Assembly (NCBI GenBank): GCA_947561585.1
Contig: CANNZV010002361.1
Location: forward strand, 37,780 to 101,779
Length of the DNA: 64,000 nt
Direction: 5' to 3'
Source: Caprella mutica
Taxonomy: Eukaryota; Arthropoda; Malacostraca; Amphipoda; Caprellidae
Shown one piece after another: positions 25,132-36,988 of this stretch. A program made the translations under genes and the position numbers. The notes beneath the pieces are model-generated. The model did no database searches, was not told the DNA's origin, and saw only the letters and a program-made list of their open reading frames with translations. Positions within the stretch are counted from its first letter, which is position 1, and every line of letters starts with the position of its first letter.

Positions 25132-26700
25132 ATATGGCGAAATTATATTAATAGATTTCCCTATTACATTTATTGTTAAACGAAGTTTATCTTAATACAC
25201 ACTTGAATTAACTATTTAACTAAATACTGATATTGTTATTAATCCAACATTAATATAACACTTCAGTGTAAGCTTGAATAACTGATACTAGAGCGAGAAA
25301 ATGAAGACATAATATCCTATTATAATAATTATTAGCTGAAACAGTAATATGCAATGCAGTGACACAGTTTTCATTAGATAAAGCTACTTCCTGATTTGTA
25401 ACCTACAAATAATAGAATTAGTGTATTTATTGTTGCATAAATGATCCTGCCTCACATAGGCGACCTATTTATTTAGATCATATTTAGATGATATTTGCAA
25501 GTTTCAACAACTCTGCCGGTCTTGTCTCACTTGTTGGGATTGAACCAATTTGATTTTGTGAGAGAAGCTGACCTCTAACTGTAATAGCACCCAAAAGGCG
25601 CGAATGATTCCTCATTTTTTGTGGAAGTGATTTTCTTCCTAAGAAACCCCGGCCTCTGTCCATCCACATCGGATATATGAATGTGTTATAACTTTTTTCA
25701 GTGCATTACAAGCTTGATTTGTGCTGCTATGTAATGTCAACAAAGTACGAAGGAACTTATCAGTTTCCAGACTTCCTGTTGGTTCATTGTTAGCAATAAG
25801 AAAACGTGTTTTTATTACAGTTATCTATATCTTGCTACATATATGACTGAGAGAAATGAAAAGAAGATATGCGATGGCAAATAAACATTTTTTCTAAGAA
25901 ATCTGCACTTCATCTTACCATATATTCAGAACCTCCATCACTACTGAGTATTTCTAGAATGAAAACAAATTGCTTAAATATTTTGTAAACGCTGAAACTT
26001 CCAATAGATATGTGACAGATATGTTAACTATTATAATTCTACCCTTCAATATAGCCGATCACCAACAAAAAGATTAAGACGCTCTCCATGATCGGAAAAC
26101 TCAGCAAATATTGATTCGAACAGAGTAGACGAAGTAACCATTAATAAAGGATGCATGAGTGGTTGCAAGTGATGAAGCATTCCAGTTGCAATCTGCGGAA
26201 GGTTCTCTGCTCGTACGAATTACTGCAAGATACTCCCGTTGTTACATTGCAGATATCTCTCACGGACTGCATTGCTGCATTGTAATATTGAAAAATAAAT
26301 CCACGAAGCTTTAGGGTATCTGATATGAAATATATGTATATTGGTGGAAAATTACCCCTTCTTTCACAGTTATACAGTTAGCGTCTTATTGGTCTCCAAA
26401 ATATGATCAATTTTGTCATGATCTGAAAATCCACACTGATGAGTTGTATGTATGAGGCTTATTTTAGGGATGCATCTGATATTATCTTGGCACTTCTGCA
26501 AAGGTTCATTGGTTAAATCGTTAATCGAAAATCTAATAAAGTGAAATTCCTCATTCATGCATGACCGACACAGTTATTGCAGTGGATTGTTCTCTATCAG
26601 TGCTGTTCAGTTGATGTAGTCGATCCTTCTCCATTACTGATATCGTAGGAGAGTCCTTTAACATCGAGATCCCAACACGCCAACATGCAGGCAAACCTAG
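25132..26700. other. intergenic, possible Pol III-type scrap
   Basis: No gene is supported. On the minus strand near 25535-25555 the sequence GGTTCAATCCC matches a Pol III B box and continues into a GACAAGACCGGCAGAGTTG stretch of the kind seen in tRNA-derived SINEs, but no convincing A box or copy with target repeats is visible. Confidence 0.35.
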
Positions 26701-26845
26701 AGTTAGCCAGGTTGCCCCAAAGCAATATAGCCCGGGACAATAATTACGCCCAAAAACAGTTGTGTCCATTGTTGTCTTGTGCCCAATCGTGTTCGGGCCC
26801 AATTATCTTGGACTAAATGGCCAGAGCCCAATCGTACTTCTCGTT
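26701..26845. repeat. degenerate CCCAATT array (family C, single)
   Basis: Units such as GTGCCCAATCGTGTTCG and GGGCCCAATTATCTTGG are related to element C at 28739-29793 and lie in the orientation of its right end. The left part (GGGACAATAATTACGCCC) reads in the opposite sense, so the block is itself partly palindromic. No matching partner array or target duplication was found. Confidence 0.6.
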
Positions 26846-28150
26846 CGGGAGTTATTGAAGACAATTTTAAAAACATCTATACAATGTTGAGTTACCGGTC
26901 CTGTTGAACACTGTAAACATGTTTTCGGATGGTTTCGATAGTGACAAAATGTATACCTTATTATCTCAATTGTTTTACTTTTGTTGTTTGATTGAACAGA
27001 AAACAGTAAAGTACCTATTCCACTGTTCATTTTGTTCAATCAAGCAGTTTAATTAAAAACTTGTAATCAATAGAACAGCCAATAACCTAATCAAATTTGT
27101 AAGGTAGCCTTCAATTTCTCTCGAATGCACAGCGATCGACAGGTAGTTGCGCTACAGTTGGATTGGTTGATAAAAGTACACATCGTATATACATCAATCA
27201 TGATTTACTGGATAATTTATAGTTCTTTACCTTGTTTTCCAAATTTCTAAATACAAAATAAATTCCGTCAACACGCAAAATTATTTGTTATTTTGTTTAG
27301 TCGATGTAATATGTTTTATAGTTTTACTATTGTTTAGTGAATCTTATGTTCTGCATTTCTTTTGTAGTTAAACTTGAAAAAATAGTGCAGTTCACTATAT
27401 GAAGAATGTATTTATTTATTAGGTTAAACTATTAATTTATGAAAAAACACGTGTCCAAAAAATCTATTCTAAATACTTTGAATTTATTCCCTCATAAATA
27501 ATCTAGTAACAAAGGAATTCAGAACAATTTACCACCACCAAGGGTGACATGTGCTAATCGAAAGATTGATTCACTACTGCTTTGTGGCAGAGATCTAATA
27601 TTTAAGAGATAAAGAGATACGTATATCGAAAAAATATAACTGCATTGGCCTTAGATATATTTAGCAACTCTTGTCACGCCATTTTATGCCCCTTGATAAG
27701 ATGTTCATGTTCAGTCTGCATATTATTATTGCACAGATAAAGCGACAAAATAGATATATATATATATTTATTAAGTTATTCATGATAGTTCTATTATCTA
27801 TGAGGTATGGTTATTATACTTTGAAAGCTACCTATCAATTGGTTCAATAAAACCCACCAGATAAAGTTGAAAATGGAAATGATGCATCAACTAAAAAAAC
27901 AAAACATTACAATTGAAATGATTACTGAAAGACTCAGAGAATCAATTATAAAAAGGTTTAATGGAATTATTGTTAACGCAAGTGGTTGGATCTTTACCAC
28001 CCAAAATATATAAGTTTCTTGAATATCAGTTATTAATTTCTCTATCGTAGCACACATCTAATAATGTGTTCTTACTATTCAACTGTATGAAATATATCCC
28101 CATATTAACGATTAAATCCTTTCACTTACAGTAAAAAATGATTTTTTTTT
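26846..28150. other. A+T-rich intergenic
   Basis: No gene seen. It contains the second copy (27545-27605) of the dispersed segment also found near 21880, and a short TA microsatellite near 27755. Confidence 0.5.
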
Positions 28151-28151
28151 C

Positions 28152-28312
28152 GGTTCTAGGCTAATTTACCGATAACCAGTTGCCGAAACCAATTTACCGG
28201 AGATTAATTCCTCGCACCAGATTCTCAAAATACAAGTGTGCCGAATTCCAAAATTGTTGAAAGCGGATATGCCAAAATACAAATTAGCCGAAAATCAAAT
28301 TTTATTTAATTA
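28152..28312 (+). repeat. degenerate single end array (family D)
   Basis: About nine poorly conserved ~15-bp units with CCGAAA / AATTTACCGG / TGCCGAATT text. Its left edge reads GGTTCTAGGCTAATTT, fitting the GGT-N4-GG-A/T-core pattern of the other terminal arrays. No inverted partner is recognised within 2 kb. Confidence 0.5.
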
Positions 28313-28738
28313 GCAAACACATTCTGTGGAACTTGTGTTTTTTTTAAATCTTATGCCTAAATATCCACAATTCTGGTATGAATTTGATATTACTATTACT
28401 ATACAAGTTTTATTCCACTAATATCATATAGCATATATTAAATATTAATATGCATATTGCATTACTAATAAAGGTTTGCAAGAAATAAATGTTTCTAACT
28501 CAAACACATTTATTCATGTAAGTGAAACAATCATTGAAGCCAGTGTTATATTGAGAAGAAATATTGATAACTGATTGTGATGTTAATCTTGACAATTATT
28601 TCAAAAACAATATGGAATATATTACTGAGAAACATTTTCGAAAGGAAGAATGTATACAGTACACAAATTATATATTATAAAATTGTATCAAAATTAAAAC
28701 TAAGCTATTTATATAGTAATTTAAAGATTGGTAGTCAG

Positions 28739-29793
28739 AGATGGGCAGTAGGTTCACCGACAATTGGGCTCCTCGACAATTTGGCCCCAAAACAATTATG
28801 CCCAGAAAAATATTGGGCTGAAGACACAATAAAGAAGTTTTACCTTGTTTTTACTAGGTTAGTGACAATATTATCTTTGAAATATGATTTATATTCTCTA
28901 CAAATATGTTTATATTTTTGTAATTCGATTGATATATTTGAAAAGGTTTATATTAGCAAGTCCCTTAAATCACATTTGGATGCTAATCTCATGTTTCAAT
29001 GTAATGAAAATCTTTGAAATATTTAAATAAGTCTTATTAACTTGAATCATGTCATATGGATCCAATGTGTAGTGTACATCGTCTGAAAAAGACAAATACT
29101 TAGTAAAGACATATAGATAAATTATATAGGTTATACTTTACATTGAACAGTTGCTTGAACAGTTGTTGGGGAGAAAATGAGATTATGAGAATAAATTTTG
29201 TAATAATAATTCATAAAACTCTTCGATATTGAACACTGAACTGTCTTTAAAATCACATTTACTTTAATTCAATTTGTATGTTTCAAGTAATTTCGGCATG
29301 TCTAAAATACCTACATTCTTATTTTCTATTGTTTCTTCATCTAAGATAGCTACATTTTTATGCTCACTATATATAGAGTTCATTATATAGAGGTACTGTA
29401 GCTAGGGCATTTGTTGCTTACATTACCTATCTCAGAACAGAAAACTATTGTATTTTAAAAGAATAATAGTATTTATTCAAGGAATAAATATGTTCTATTA
29501 AAAAATATTTATTTTTCGTAAAGAGAATATTTGTTCACGTAAGAAATATTCTTTAATTTAAGTATACTCAATACTATTTTTTTTATACAAACGCATATTG
29601 TCATAACTCTAGTTATTACAGTAGCAAGGGTCTTTAATTAAGTTTATACAGTAAACTCTAAAAAAAATGGGCAAATAATATAATTGTTTTTGGGCCCAAT
29701 TGTTCGGGCCCCAATTTTCGTGGGGCCCAATTGTCCTGGGCCTAATTGTCTTGGGCCCAATGGCCGGCAGGCCCAATTGTCTTGGGCCCATCT
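28739..29793. mobile_element. terminal-array element C (GGGCCCAATTGTCCT family)
   Basis: A short left array (28751-28830) reads GACAATTGGGC / CGACAATTTGGCCCC; the right array (29688-29790) is its inverse with GGGCCCAATTGTCTT units. An 8-bp inverted pair AGATGGGC / GCCCATCT (28739-28746, 29786-29793) is flanked by a 5-bp direct repeat GTCAG (28734-28738, 29794-29798), a possible boundary. Alternatively the left terminus is GGTTCACCGACAATTGG at 28751. The interior is non-coding; the 146-codon ORF at 28577-29017 only runs across the left end. Confidence 0.65.
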
Positions 29794-29935
29794 GTCAGTC
29801 CACGGAGAAGTACTTATGTTTAAAAGTAATTAAGAACTTTCTGTGTACTTGAGAAGAGTACTTAAGTACTTTGATTATCAAGTTCTTAAATAGAGTATTT
29901 AAGTACTTTCAATAGTACATCAGTACAAAGTCCCT
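29794..29935 (+). mobile_element. possible hAT (Tol2-like) terminal remnant
   Basis: The sequence starts CAGTCCACGGAGAAGTACTT and continues with several AAGTAC/GTACTTAAGTAC motifs. Many hAT elements of the Tol2/Ac group have ends beginning CAG..G with subterminal AAGTACTT repeats. No opposite end was found, so this is a fragment or a coincidence. Confidence 0.35.
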
Positions 29936-30360
29936 CGAATTAGTAATTCATTACTTCTATTTTGCTGTTCTTTTCATTCAAGGAATGATGTTTATTCCAT
30001 TCCAATTAATATCTGCATAACAAAGTTTCACATTTCATTTGTCGTTCAATATATAAGATTGTATTATAAACAATTTATTGTTGCTCTGTTATATCAATTT
30101 ATCCAATCTATCACTAATGAATACATCAGAGGTTTTCAGTTCCACTCTCTCCTCGATATAATGAAATGTTGTCAAGGGAATTAAAAAGTGGAAACTCATT
30201 AACAATTAACCTGAGGAATATTGTAACACTTAGATTATATTAACAGTGAAATGACATTCTATTACCTTCGCAGATTGCAGAGGGTGTTCCACAGATTATT
30301 TCGTTTGATTCGATCATAAGTCTTTTTTTTTCTAAAAAAAACATACTTGTAGATGCCCAT
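29936..30360. other. intergenic, nothing recognised
   Basis: Unique A+T-rich sequence without recognised features. Confidence 0.5.
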
Positions 30361-30363
30361 TCA

Positions 30364-30480
30364 TACCCAGCTCTTCTCCAGTATTCTCTTCACTATGAAT
30401 ATGGGGTCAAGTGTGCTTTTCCCTGGTATAAAACCGTATTGAAAATCACGCGGAATATCTGCAACACAAGCCCTTACACT
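30364..30480 (-). pseudogene. LINE reverse transcriptase fragment
   Basis: On the minus strand this reads ...QYGFIPGKSTLDPIF followed by a KRILEK segment, matching the conserved F-x-P-G-(K/R)-S/G-T block of non-LTR retrotransposon reverse transcriptases. Only ~35 codons are recognisable and a stop follows. It is a short remnant; the clade cannot be assigned safely. Confidence 0.7.
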
Positions 30481-33400
30481 ATTTTCCTTACACTACTTTC
30501 TAAGCCCTTATGTACTAGCAGTGTTATACTGCAATGATTGCCACAGATGGTTGCATCTCTCTTCTTTTAGGACTAGTCTAAAGGTGGAAAGAATGAATGA
30601 AATCGTGAACGTAATTAAAATAATAATGTATATTAATCTTAAGAGCCAAATCTTATATTTTGATGTCGAAATATCACACTTGCGAAAAAATTCTGGTAAT
30701 CCTTAGCCTCAAGATAATATTGTGTAATATATGAATATTATCATGTGGCAAAATAATTAATGTGAAAGGTATTTCAGCCATCTTCTCTTCATTTTGCCAG
30801 TTCGTTGTTATGTCATCTAAGTGAACTGCCTGCTGAAGGTAGCAATTCCTCGAAATTCATATACTCAAATCTCTTGATATAGCTTATATATCAAGTAATT
30901 TGAATCATCAAAAAATATATATATATATCCCAAGCTATATTTGAATACGTGTTGAGTATAGTTGAGTACAGATGGGAATTTTGTCGAAATAATTATGAAT
31001 AATTAAGAAGGCCTTTCAGATTGGAAGCAATTTTTAAGTATCTTTTTCATATAACTTTGCAGTTATATGTAGAAAGTATCTCTATGACACTTTTGTTGAT
31101 TATACATTCTTTAAAACTATTGATAATATTTTGTTAAATATTTGGTGAAAATATCCAATATCTGAAAAAAATTAAATCGTGGTGAGTTTTCGATCAATGT
31201 TTTAGTTTATGGTTGAAAATATTCATAATGCAAGCCAAAATAACATTCAGATCTCGACTATTTAAATCTCCTTATAATTTGTTAGAACCAAGACTTAGCA
31301 CAATAGGATTAGTTCTAGTACGTTTTTAGACATTCTGTTTTTATGTTCTTCTAGTGAAAAATATAAAGATTAATTTAAGACAATGAAAGAAAAAAGTATT
31401 ATTTTACTTTGGCGATCTAGCTATAGACGAACCATTAAAAAATTTATTTTGAGATAAAACGTTATTTCACAATTATATTTCATGTTCATAAATTAGATTC
31501 ACACAATAAAAGTGAACACCAATACTCTCTCACTGTCTAAATCAGTACAAAAATTTACTGCACTCTGTAGTGAATCTCTATCTGTGTAAGATTACTCAAA
31601 TCTCTCTACTTATATTATATTGCCAATTATCAAATGAATTACCAAAATAAATTATTAGTTTTCTCTATTCAGTAAAAAAAAATATTTGGCCATTTTACAT
31701 AATAATGAAAATAACACTTATTTATATCCATGATTTGTTAGGTAATATTCAGCTTAATTATATCTTAGAGTAATGAATGAGATAATATAATGAGGTATTC
31801 TTTAATATTAGTGAAAAGTTCATAATTATATATTTTCGGACAACTAAGGTAATCTATAATATTGATATGCGTATCTTTTCATCATAAAGCATGCTTCATT
31901 TTTTATGACAATATGTAATAAATTTCTTCACTAATGATCAAATATAAACAACAATAATTGTTCAGTGGTGAACTAACCTTGGATGATATAATATCCTATC
32001 TTTGTTGATAAATGTTATCACATTGAAAATAATTTTAAATGGACTATTATAGCTCGTAACACATTCAGTTAAACATTTTAGAAGCTTCTCTCTCGAACAT
32101 TGAACATATTTTTTAATCTCGCCCAGGCAAGATTTTCAGAGCGGTACGCAACGTTCTATCTACTGTTATAAGGCGACTCGCAGAGGAAATCAAAGTTTTT
32201 GTGAATTCCTAATGAAATAGATGTTTTCAGTTTTAAAATCTACCAAGGAATAATCTCTATATTCCAAATTCTTCTCGCCGAAAAAAATCATTGTCTTTAT
32301 TCTGCTCTTTGTCCGTCGATAGGAGAACACTCAGGTCATAACGAGCAAAGTTAGAGTCTGATAGACTTTGCGAAAATGTTAGGAATTACGAGGAATTTGC
32401 AGAGAGAAAAAACAATGGAGAAATTCAACGGTAAATCTAAGAATCCGACGGTTTTAATACGAATAGGAAGATAAATTATTTAAATAACTCATAGTATTGT
32501 AATATTTCAACACTATGCAAGGTTATCTAGATAAGTATCATCAAAAAAAATTGAACTATAATTATTATTCATTTTTGTTTGAAAATAATGTCAAATTCTG
32601 TGCAGGCTCAAAAAAGTAAATAATGGTTGAGTCGCACACTAATTGGGTAGCGGATAACACAATCAGACACATTTTAATTAGTTCTTTGTCAACATCAAAT
32701 ACTATTTACATTACATCTTCAACTATTGATGAGAAAATCCATCTTCCTTTTCGATAGTATCTAAGTATCAAATTAAAGTAAATTGCAGCAACAAGAGTAA
32801 CAAAGTTTTAGAGTGTGACCTCTTCCTGTGATAATGGGAGAGTTAGTGTTCCAGGAAAGTTCGGACGATATGTGTTGTTGATATGATATTTGTAGCTTGA
32901 TGGTTAATACACTATCTATTTGGACATTAGTAATAGATGTACTTCTTTGTATTTTTCTGTATAGGTAACAATAAATTTCTTATACATATATATCGAAAAA
33001 TAGGAATATGGCCATCTTAAAATCATATAGCTACAGTAAAATAAAGATAAGCAATTATTGATTTGCATTAATCAGGTACCTAATCAAAAATTATACTCAT
33101 AATCAAAATGATTATAGAATGATAACAGAGCCACATATGTATAACATATTCATTATCTTGATAAAAAAAGTGAATGAATATTTTATCACTGAAATCAAAG
33201 CAATATTTAAGTCTCAGACCTGTTTTTTTTCATTTTTCCCGTCTGTGTCTGAATTTTTCTGTAACTCCAGACTGGGATAAATGTTTCAGAAATAATTATT
33301 AGGTAGAAAGAATATAATGAATATAAACTACTCTTGGATATATGATAAAATATTTTCATATGCTTTGTATTTTACTATTCGTTTCTTTGTTTATCACAGT

Positions 33401-33930
33401 CACAATAGATTAGTTACTATAAGAATGTTAAATGAATTTACAAATTTTATTTATTTCTTTATTCCTCTTCCTCTCACTAACGCGTTATCAACGTTTGGTA
33501 TACTTTGAATTTTAAGAAATGGATATAGGGCGGTGAAACTCCAGCGGTGATACTGCTAGTATAGTATGGGCCTCAACTAATCGGGTGAGTTTTGAATGCA
33601 ATTAGCGATATATGGAGAAAAAAATCTAGGATATTGGTATTTTCGTCAGATCATTTCAATTATTTTTACTATTCATTTCAATTATACATCATAGTACGTA
33701 CAATCAATAAACAGTTGTTAATAAGGTGTTTTTAATTAATATTTAATTTAATACAGTAATATGATTATTCCAAAATGTTTTATTTAACTCAGTTCATATT
33801 ATGTTGGATGAAAGCTTCCTTAGCAGGTAGAAACCATCTCAATTCAGTCCTTTGAACTAATCACCAATGAATTAATGTGTCTCACCGAATACAATTCTCT
33901 GGGAATGCGTAGTAAGAGAGGGAATGCGTA
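30481..33930. other. A+T-rich intergenic, nothing recognised
   Basis: No transposon ends, arrays or domain-bearing ORFs seen. Short ORFs at 30521-30706 (text CNDCHRWLH, weakly zinc-finger-like) and 33317-33508 lack support. Confidence 0.5.
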
Positions 33931-33934
33931 GTAG

Positions 33935-34676
33935 ATGCAATATCTTCCAGTTCGATTGGAGAGAAAATAATACCCCAACATATTTCAGTTCGAGTTGAGA
34001 GAAAATATTTCCCCATCATGTTTCAGTTCGATTGGAGAGAAAATATTTCCCCAACATGTGTCAGTTCGAATGGAGAGAAAATACTTCTCCAACATGTGTC
34101 AGTTCGTATGGAGAGAAAATATATCCCCATCATGTGTCAGTTCGATTGGAGAGAAAATAATACCCCAACATGTTTCAGTTCGATTGGAGAGAAAATATTT
34201 CCTCATCATGTTTCAGTTCGATTGGAGAGAAAATATTTCCCCAACATGTGTCAGTTCGTATGGAGAGAAAATATTTCCCCATCATGTTTCAGTTCGATTG
34301 GAGAGAAAATATTTCCCCATCATGTTTCAGTTCGATTGGAGAGAAAATATTTCCCCAACATGTGTCAGTTCGTATGGAGAGAAAATATTTCCCCATCATG
34401 TGTCAGTTCGAATGGAGAGAAAATATTTCCCCATCATGTTTCAGTTCGATTGGAGAGAAAATATTTCCCCAACATGTTTCAGTTCGATTGGAGAGAAAAT
34501 ATTTCCCCATCATGTTTCAGTTCGATTGGAGAGAAAATATTTCCCCAACATGTGTCAGTTCGTATGGAGAGAAAATATTTCCCCATCATGTGTCAGTTCG
34601 AATGGAGAGAAAATATTTCCCCATCATGTTGCAGTTCGATTGGAGAGAAAATATTTCCCCAACATGTGTCAGTTCA
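33935..34676 (+). repeat. 38-bp tandem array, ~19 copies
   Basis: The unit, 38 bp long, contains CAGTTCGATTGGAGAGAAAA then TATTTCCCCA(A/T)CATGT. Variants (GATTG/GTATG/GAATG; CAACATG/CATCATG; TGTTTC/TGTGTC) recur in blocks of several units, indicating multi-unit duplication. As 38 is not a multiple of three, each frame cycles through all three phases every 114 bp and stays open, giving three overlapping long ORFs (33995-34726 and shorter). That is a property of the repeat, not evidence of a gene. Part of a unit is duplicated just upstream as GGGAATGCGTAGTA (33902-33935). Confidence 0.95.
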
Positions 34677-34679
34677 ATT

Positions 34680-36240
34680 TGCTTGTCAGATTGCCTCCAG
34701 TTATAAAATTTAACGACTGCGTCTAAGGATCGGTTCCACTGTGAAATTTAATTCGCTGACAATTTTTGTAGATATTAAGAATTTTTTATTAATAATAATT
34801 AAATAAAAATAAGAATTCAACGAGAGGCATTGGTCAGGATCTTGATGTATTTGAATATTTATAAATTTATAATACAATTATTTCCATGTCAATGATCATC
34901 TAAAAGCTAAATGAAATAAGTACAACGATTGAATGTTAGAATTAATTTACTGGACACTGATGGAGTGGAGGGTTAAATGGGGAATTCAAACTCAATATTT
35001 TTCTGTTTTACTAAATTGCCATCTATTTCAAGAAGCTTCATTGACTTCCAGACAGTTGCTAATGATTGAGTTTCACCTGAGAGACTTCATCAGCGACAAT
35101 TTCGTCATCTTCCAATGCAAAGGCTTCGTTAACATTCTAATTATATTGGCCCTGAGCTGAAGAGAGCCTGTAATTGTAAGGAAGCTGATTAGTGAGAAGT
35201 GACAATTTATCATTGAACCCCTTTCAAGTTTCTGTAAATATTGACAATTGGATGTATGAACAGCTTTTATAATGAACAAGTATTTTTTGATATCAACTAA
35301 AAATCTCAATAATCCTTAACAGATATATTGAATATACAGATATTTGTTCTCTACATTTCTGGTTCCATATTATTAGTAGATAAGAATTATAAAGTTCATT
35401 CCCGATGTCGTTGATATGTGACCCATTACTGTAAATGTAATATTTTTAGTTGAGTAAATAGTTACTAAATGAAATAGATACTAAATGAGTGAATAAGTAA
35501 TGAATTGTTATTTTGTATTTTGTTTTGTGCTATTTTGCTGGATAATTATCATCCAATTGATTATTCATGACAAGCAAACAAAACTCAAAGAAATTAGGTG
35601 TAAAGAAACCGTGGATTTTTCGATCGTTATTCAATATTATTGTAGATGGAGATGAGAATAACTCCTTTAGTGTATTTCTCCTTATTTAGGTCAAACAGGA
35701 AATAAAATGAGATCTTTGCTATTAAATATATTATTTTGATAGTGAAAAGAAGTTTCTCCTGCAATTAACCACACTTACATCCTCCTCTATCTTAATTACT
35801 TACATATTCATTTATGTGTAAAATCTTTTCTGAGTTTAATTGCAGTTATACTGCAAATTACAATTATATATCAATTACAGTGATTACCCTTATTTTGAAA
35901 TAAACTGATACGGTAACTTAACCAAGTTTTAATTAGAAAATATAGAAGAGGTGACATTGATACACAACGAAAAATATTTGTATTGAAATCTTATACTAAA
36001 TACATATACTCAAGACTTTAATAAAATCTATATCTGCAAATAGAGCCCCCTTCTGGAAATTGTGGCTCTACTATTAGAGCTACACAATATATTGCTAATA
36101 AAATCTTATCGATCAAATCTTAGAGAGCGAAAAAAATTTGTTTCATTTAATAATAATGAATATACCTTTAAGACAATCTCATGCAATGTGCACCGGAGAA
36201 GCATATTGTAGTCGTCATTGTTTTTGATATTTTTTAATAT
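34680..36240. other. intergenic, nothing recognised
   Basis: A+T-rich, no element termini or supported ORFs. Confidence 0.5.
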
Positions 36241-36280
36241 TCTGCCAAATAATGATGTTTATTTTAGTATGCATATATCA

Positions 36281-36405
36281 TTTGTTGATGACACCTCGAT
36301 ATCATGTAAATCTGATGGGAATGTTGCTTACACCTCGATATCAGGTAAATTTTATGGGAATGTTGCTTACACCTCGATATCAGGTAAATTTGATGGGAAT
36401 GTTGT
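36281..36405 (+). repeat. 39-bp tandem repeat, three copies
   Basis: Three copies of a 39-bp unit containing CACCTCGATATCAGGTAAAT and ATGGGAATGTTG. The period is divisible by three, so the surrounding ORF (36218-36703) stays open and shows a 13-residue repeat. The remainder of that ORF has no recognisable domain, so I do not call a gene. Confidence 0.9.
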
Positions 36406-36988
36406 TGATAATGGCTTTTTTGATTTTGGTATGATTTTATCAGTTACATGGAGGGTGTCTCAGAATAAAAGACATCCGAAATTATTTTATCTTTTAACCT
36501 GTATTATAACCAAGTTAGGGAAAAAAATTGTGATCAAAATTTATCTTTCTTTATATCTGCATAATGAACGTAGACTGGATACTAGCATTTCCATAGAAGC
36601 AGTGGACAAAGCTAACCTCCAACCATGGCAACAAGAATCCCTATATATAATTACTTATGTTTCTTTTTTTGAGACAACAAGTATTGGTTGCATACTCCTA
36701 TAAATCTCGATAAGACAAAATACATGAATATTCCTTTAAAATAATTTTATACTTCCCACTGTTGCAATAAAAAAGTAAAGCTCTTGATGTTACCTTATCA
36801 ATACGATACGATACCTTGGCTCAATATACAACAAACTAGGTTTCTAGAAGCATGTCGGAAAAATCACGGTCTTTTGTGTAAAGTGGCCCAATATCTTCAA
36901 CCTTCTTCTTATTTCCCTGTATCATTCATTAGTCCATCCGAATCTAAATTATTCTATAAAATATGGTAAAATGCATCTGGATATAGTA

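Noticed and set aside
23807..25139. ATCTGGCA / ATATGGCG as target duplication of element B
   Set aside because: Only 6 of 8 bases match and the implied termini do not align.
25484..25669. tRNA-derived SINE on the minus strand
   Set aside because: B-box match GGTTCAATCCC but no A box, tail or target duplication.
28577..29017. 146-codon ORF
   Set aside because: Crosses the left terminus of element C and has A+T-driven composition; no recognisable domain.
30521..30706. PHD-type zinc finger from CNDCHRWLH
   Set aside because: Too short, remaining Cys/His ligands absent, no homologous context.
33995..34726. 243-codon protein gene over the 38-bp array
   Set aside because: The same repeat is open in three frames; no domain and only short unique tails.
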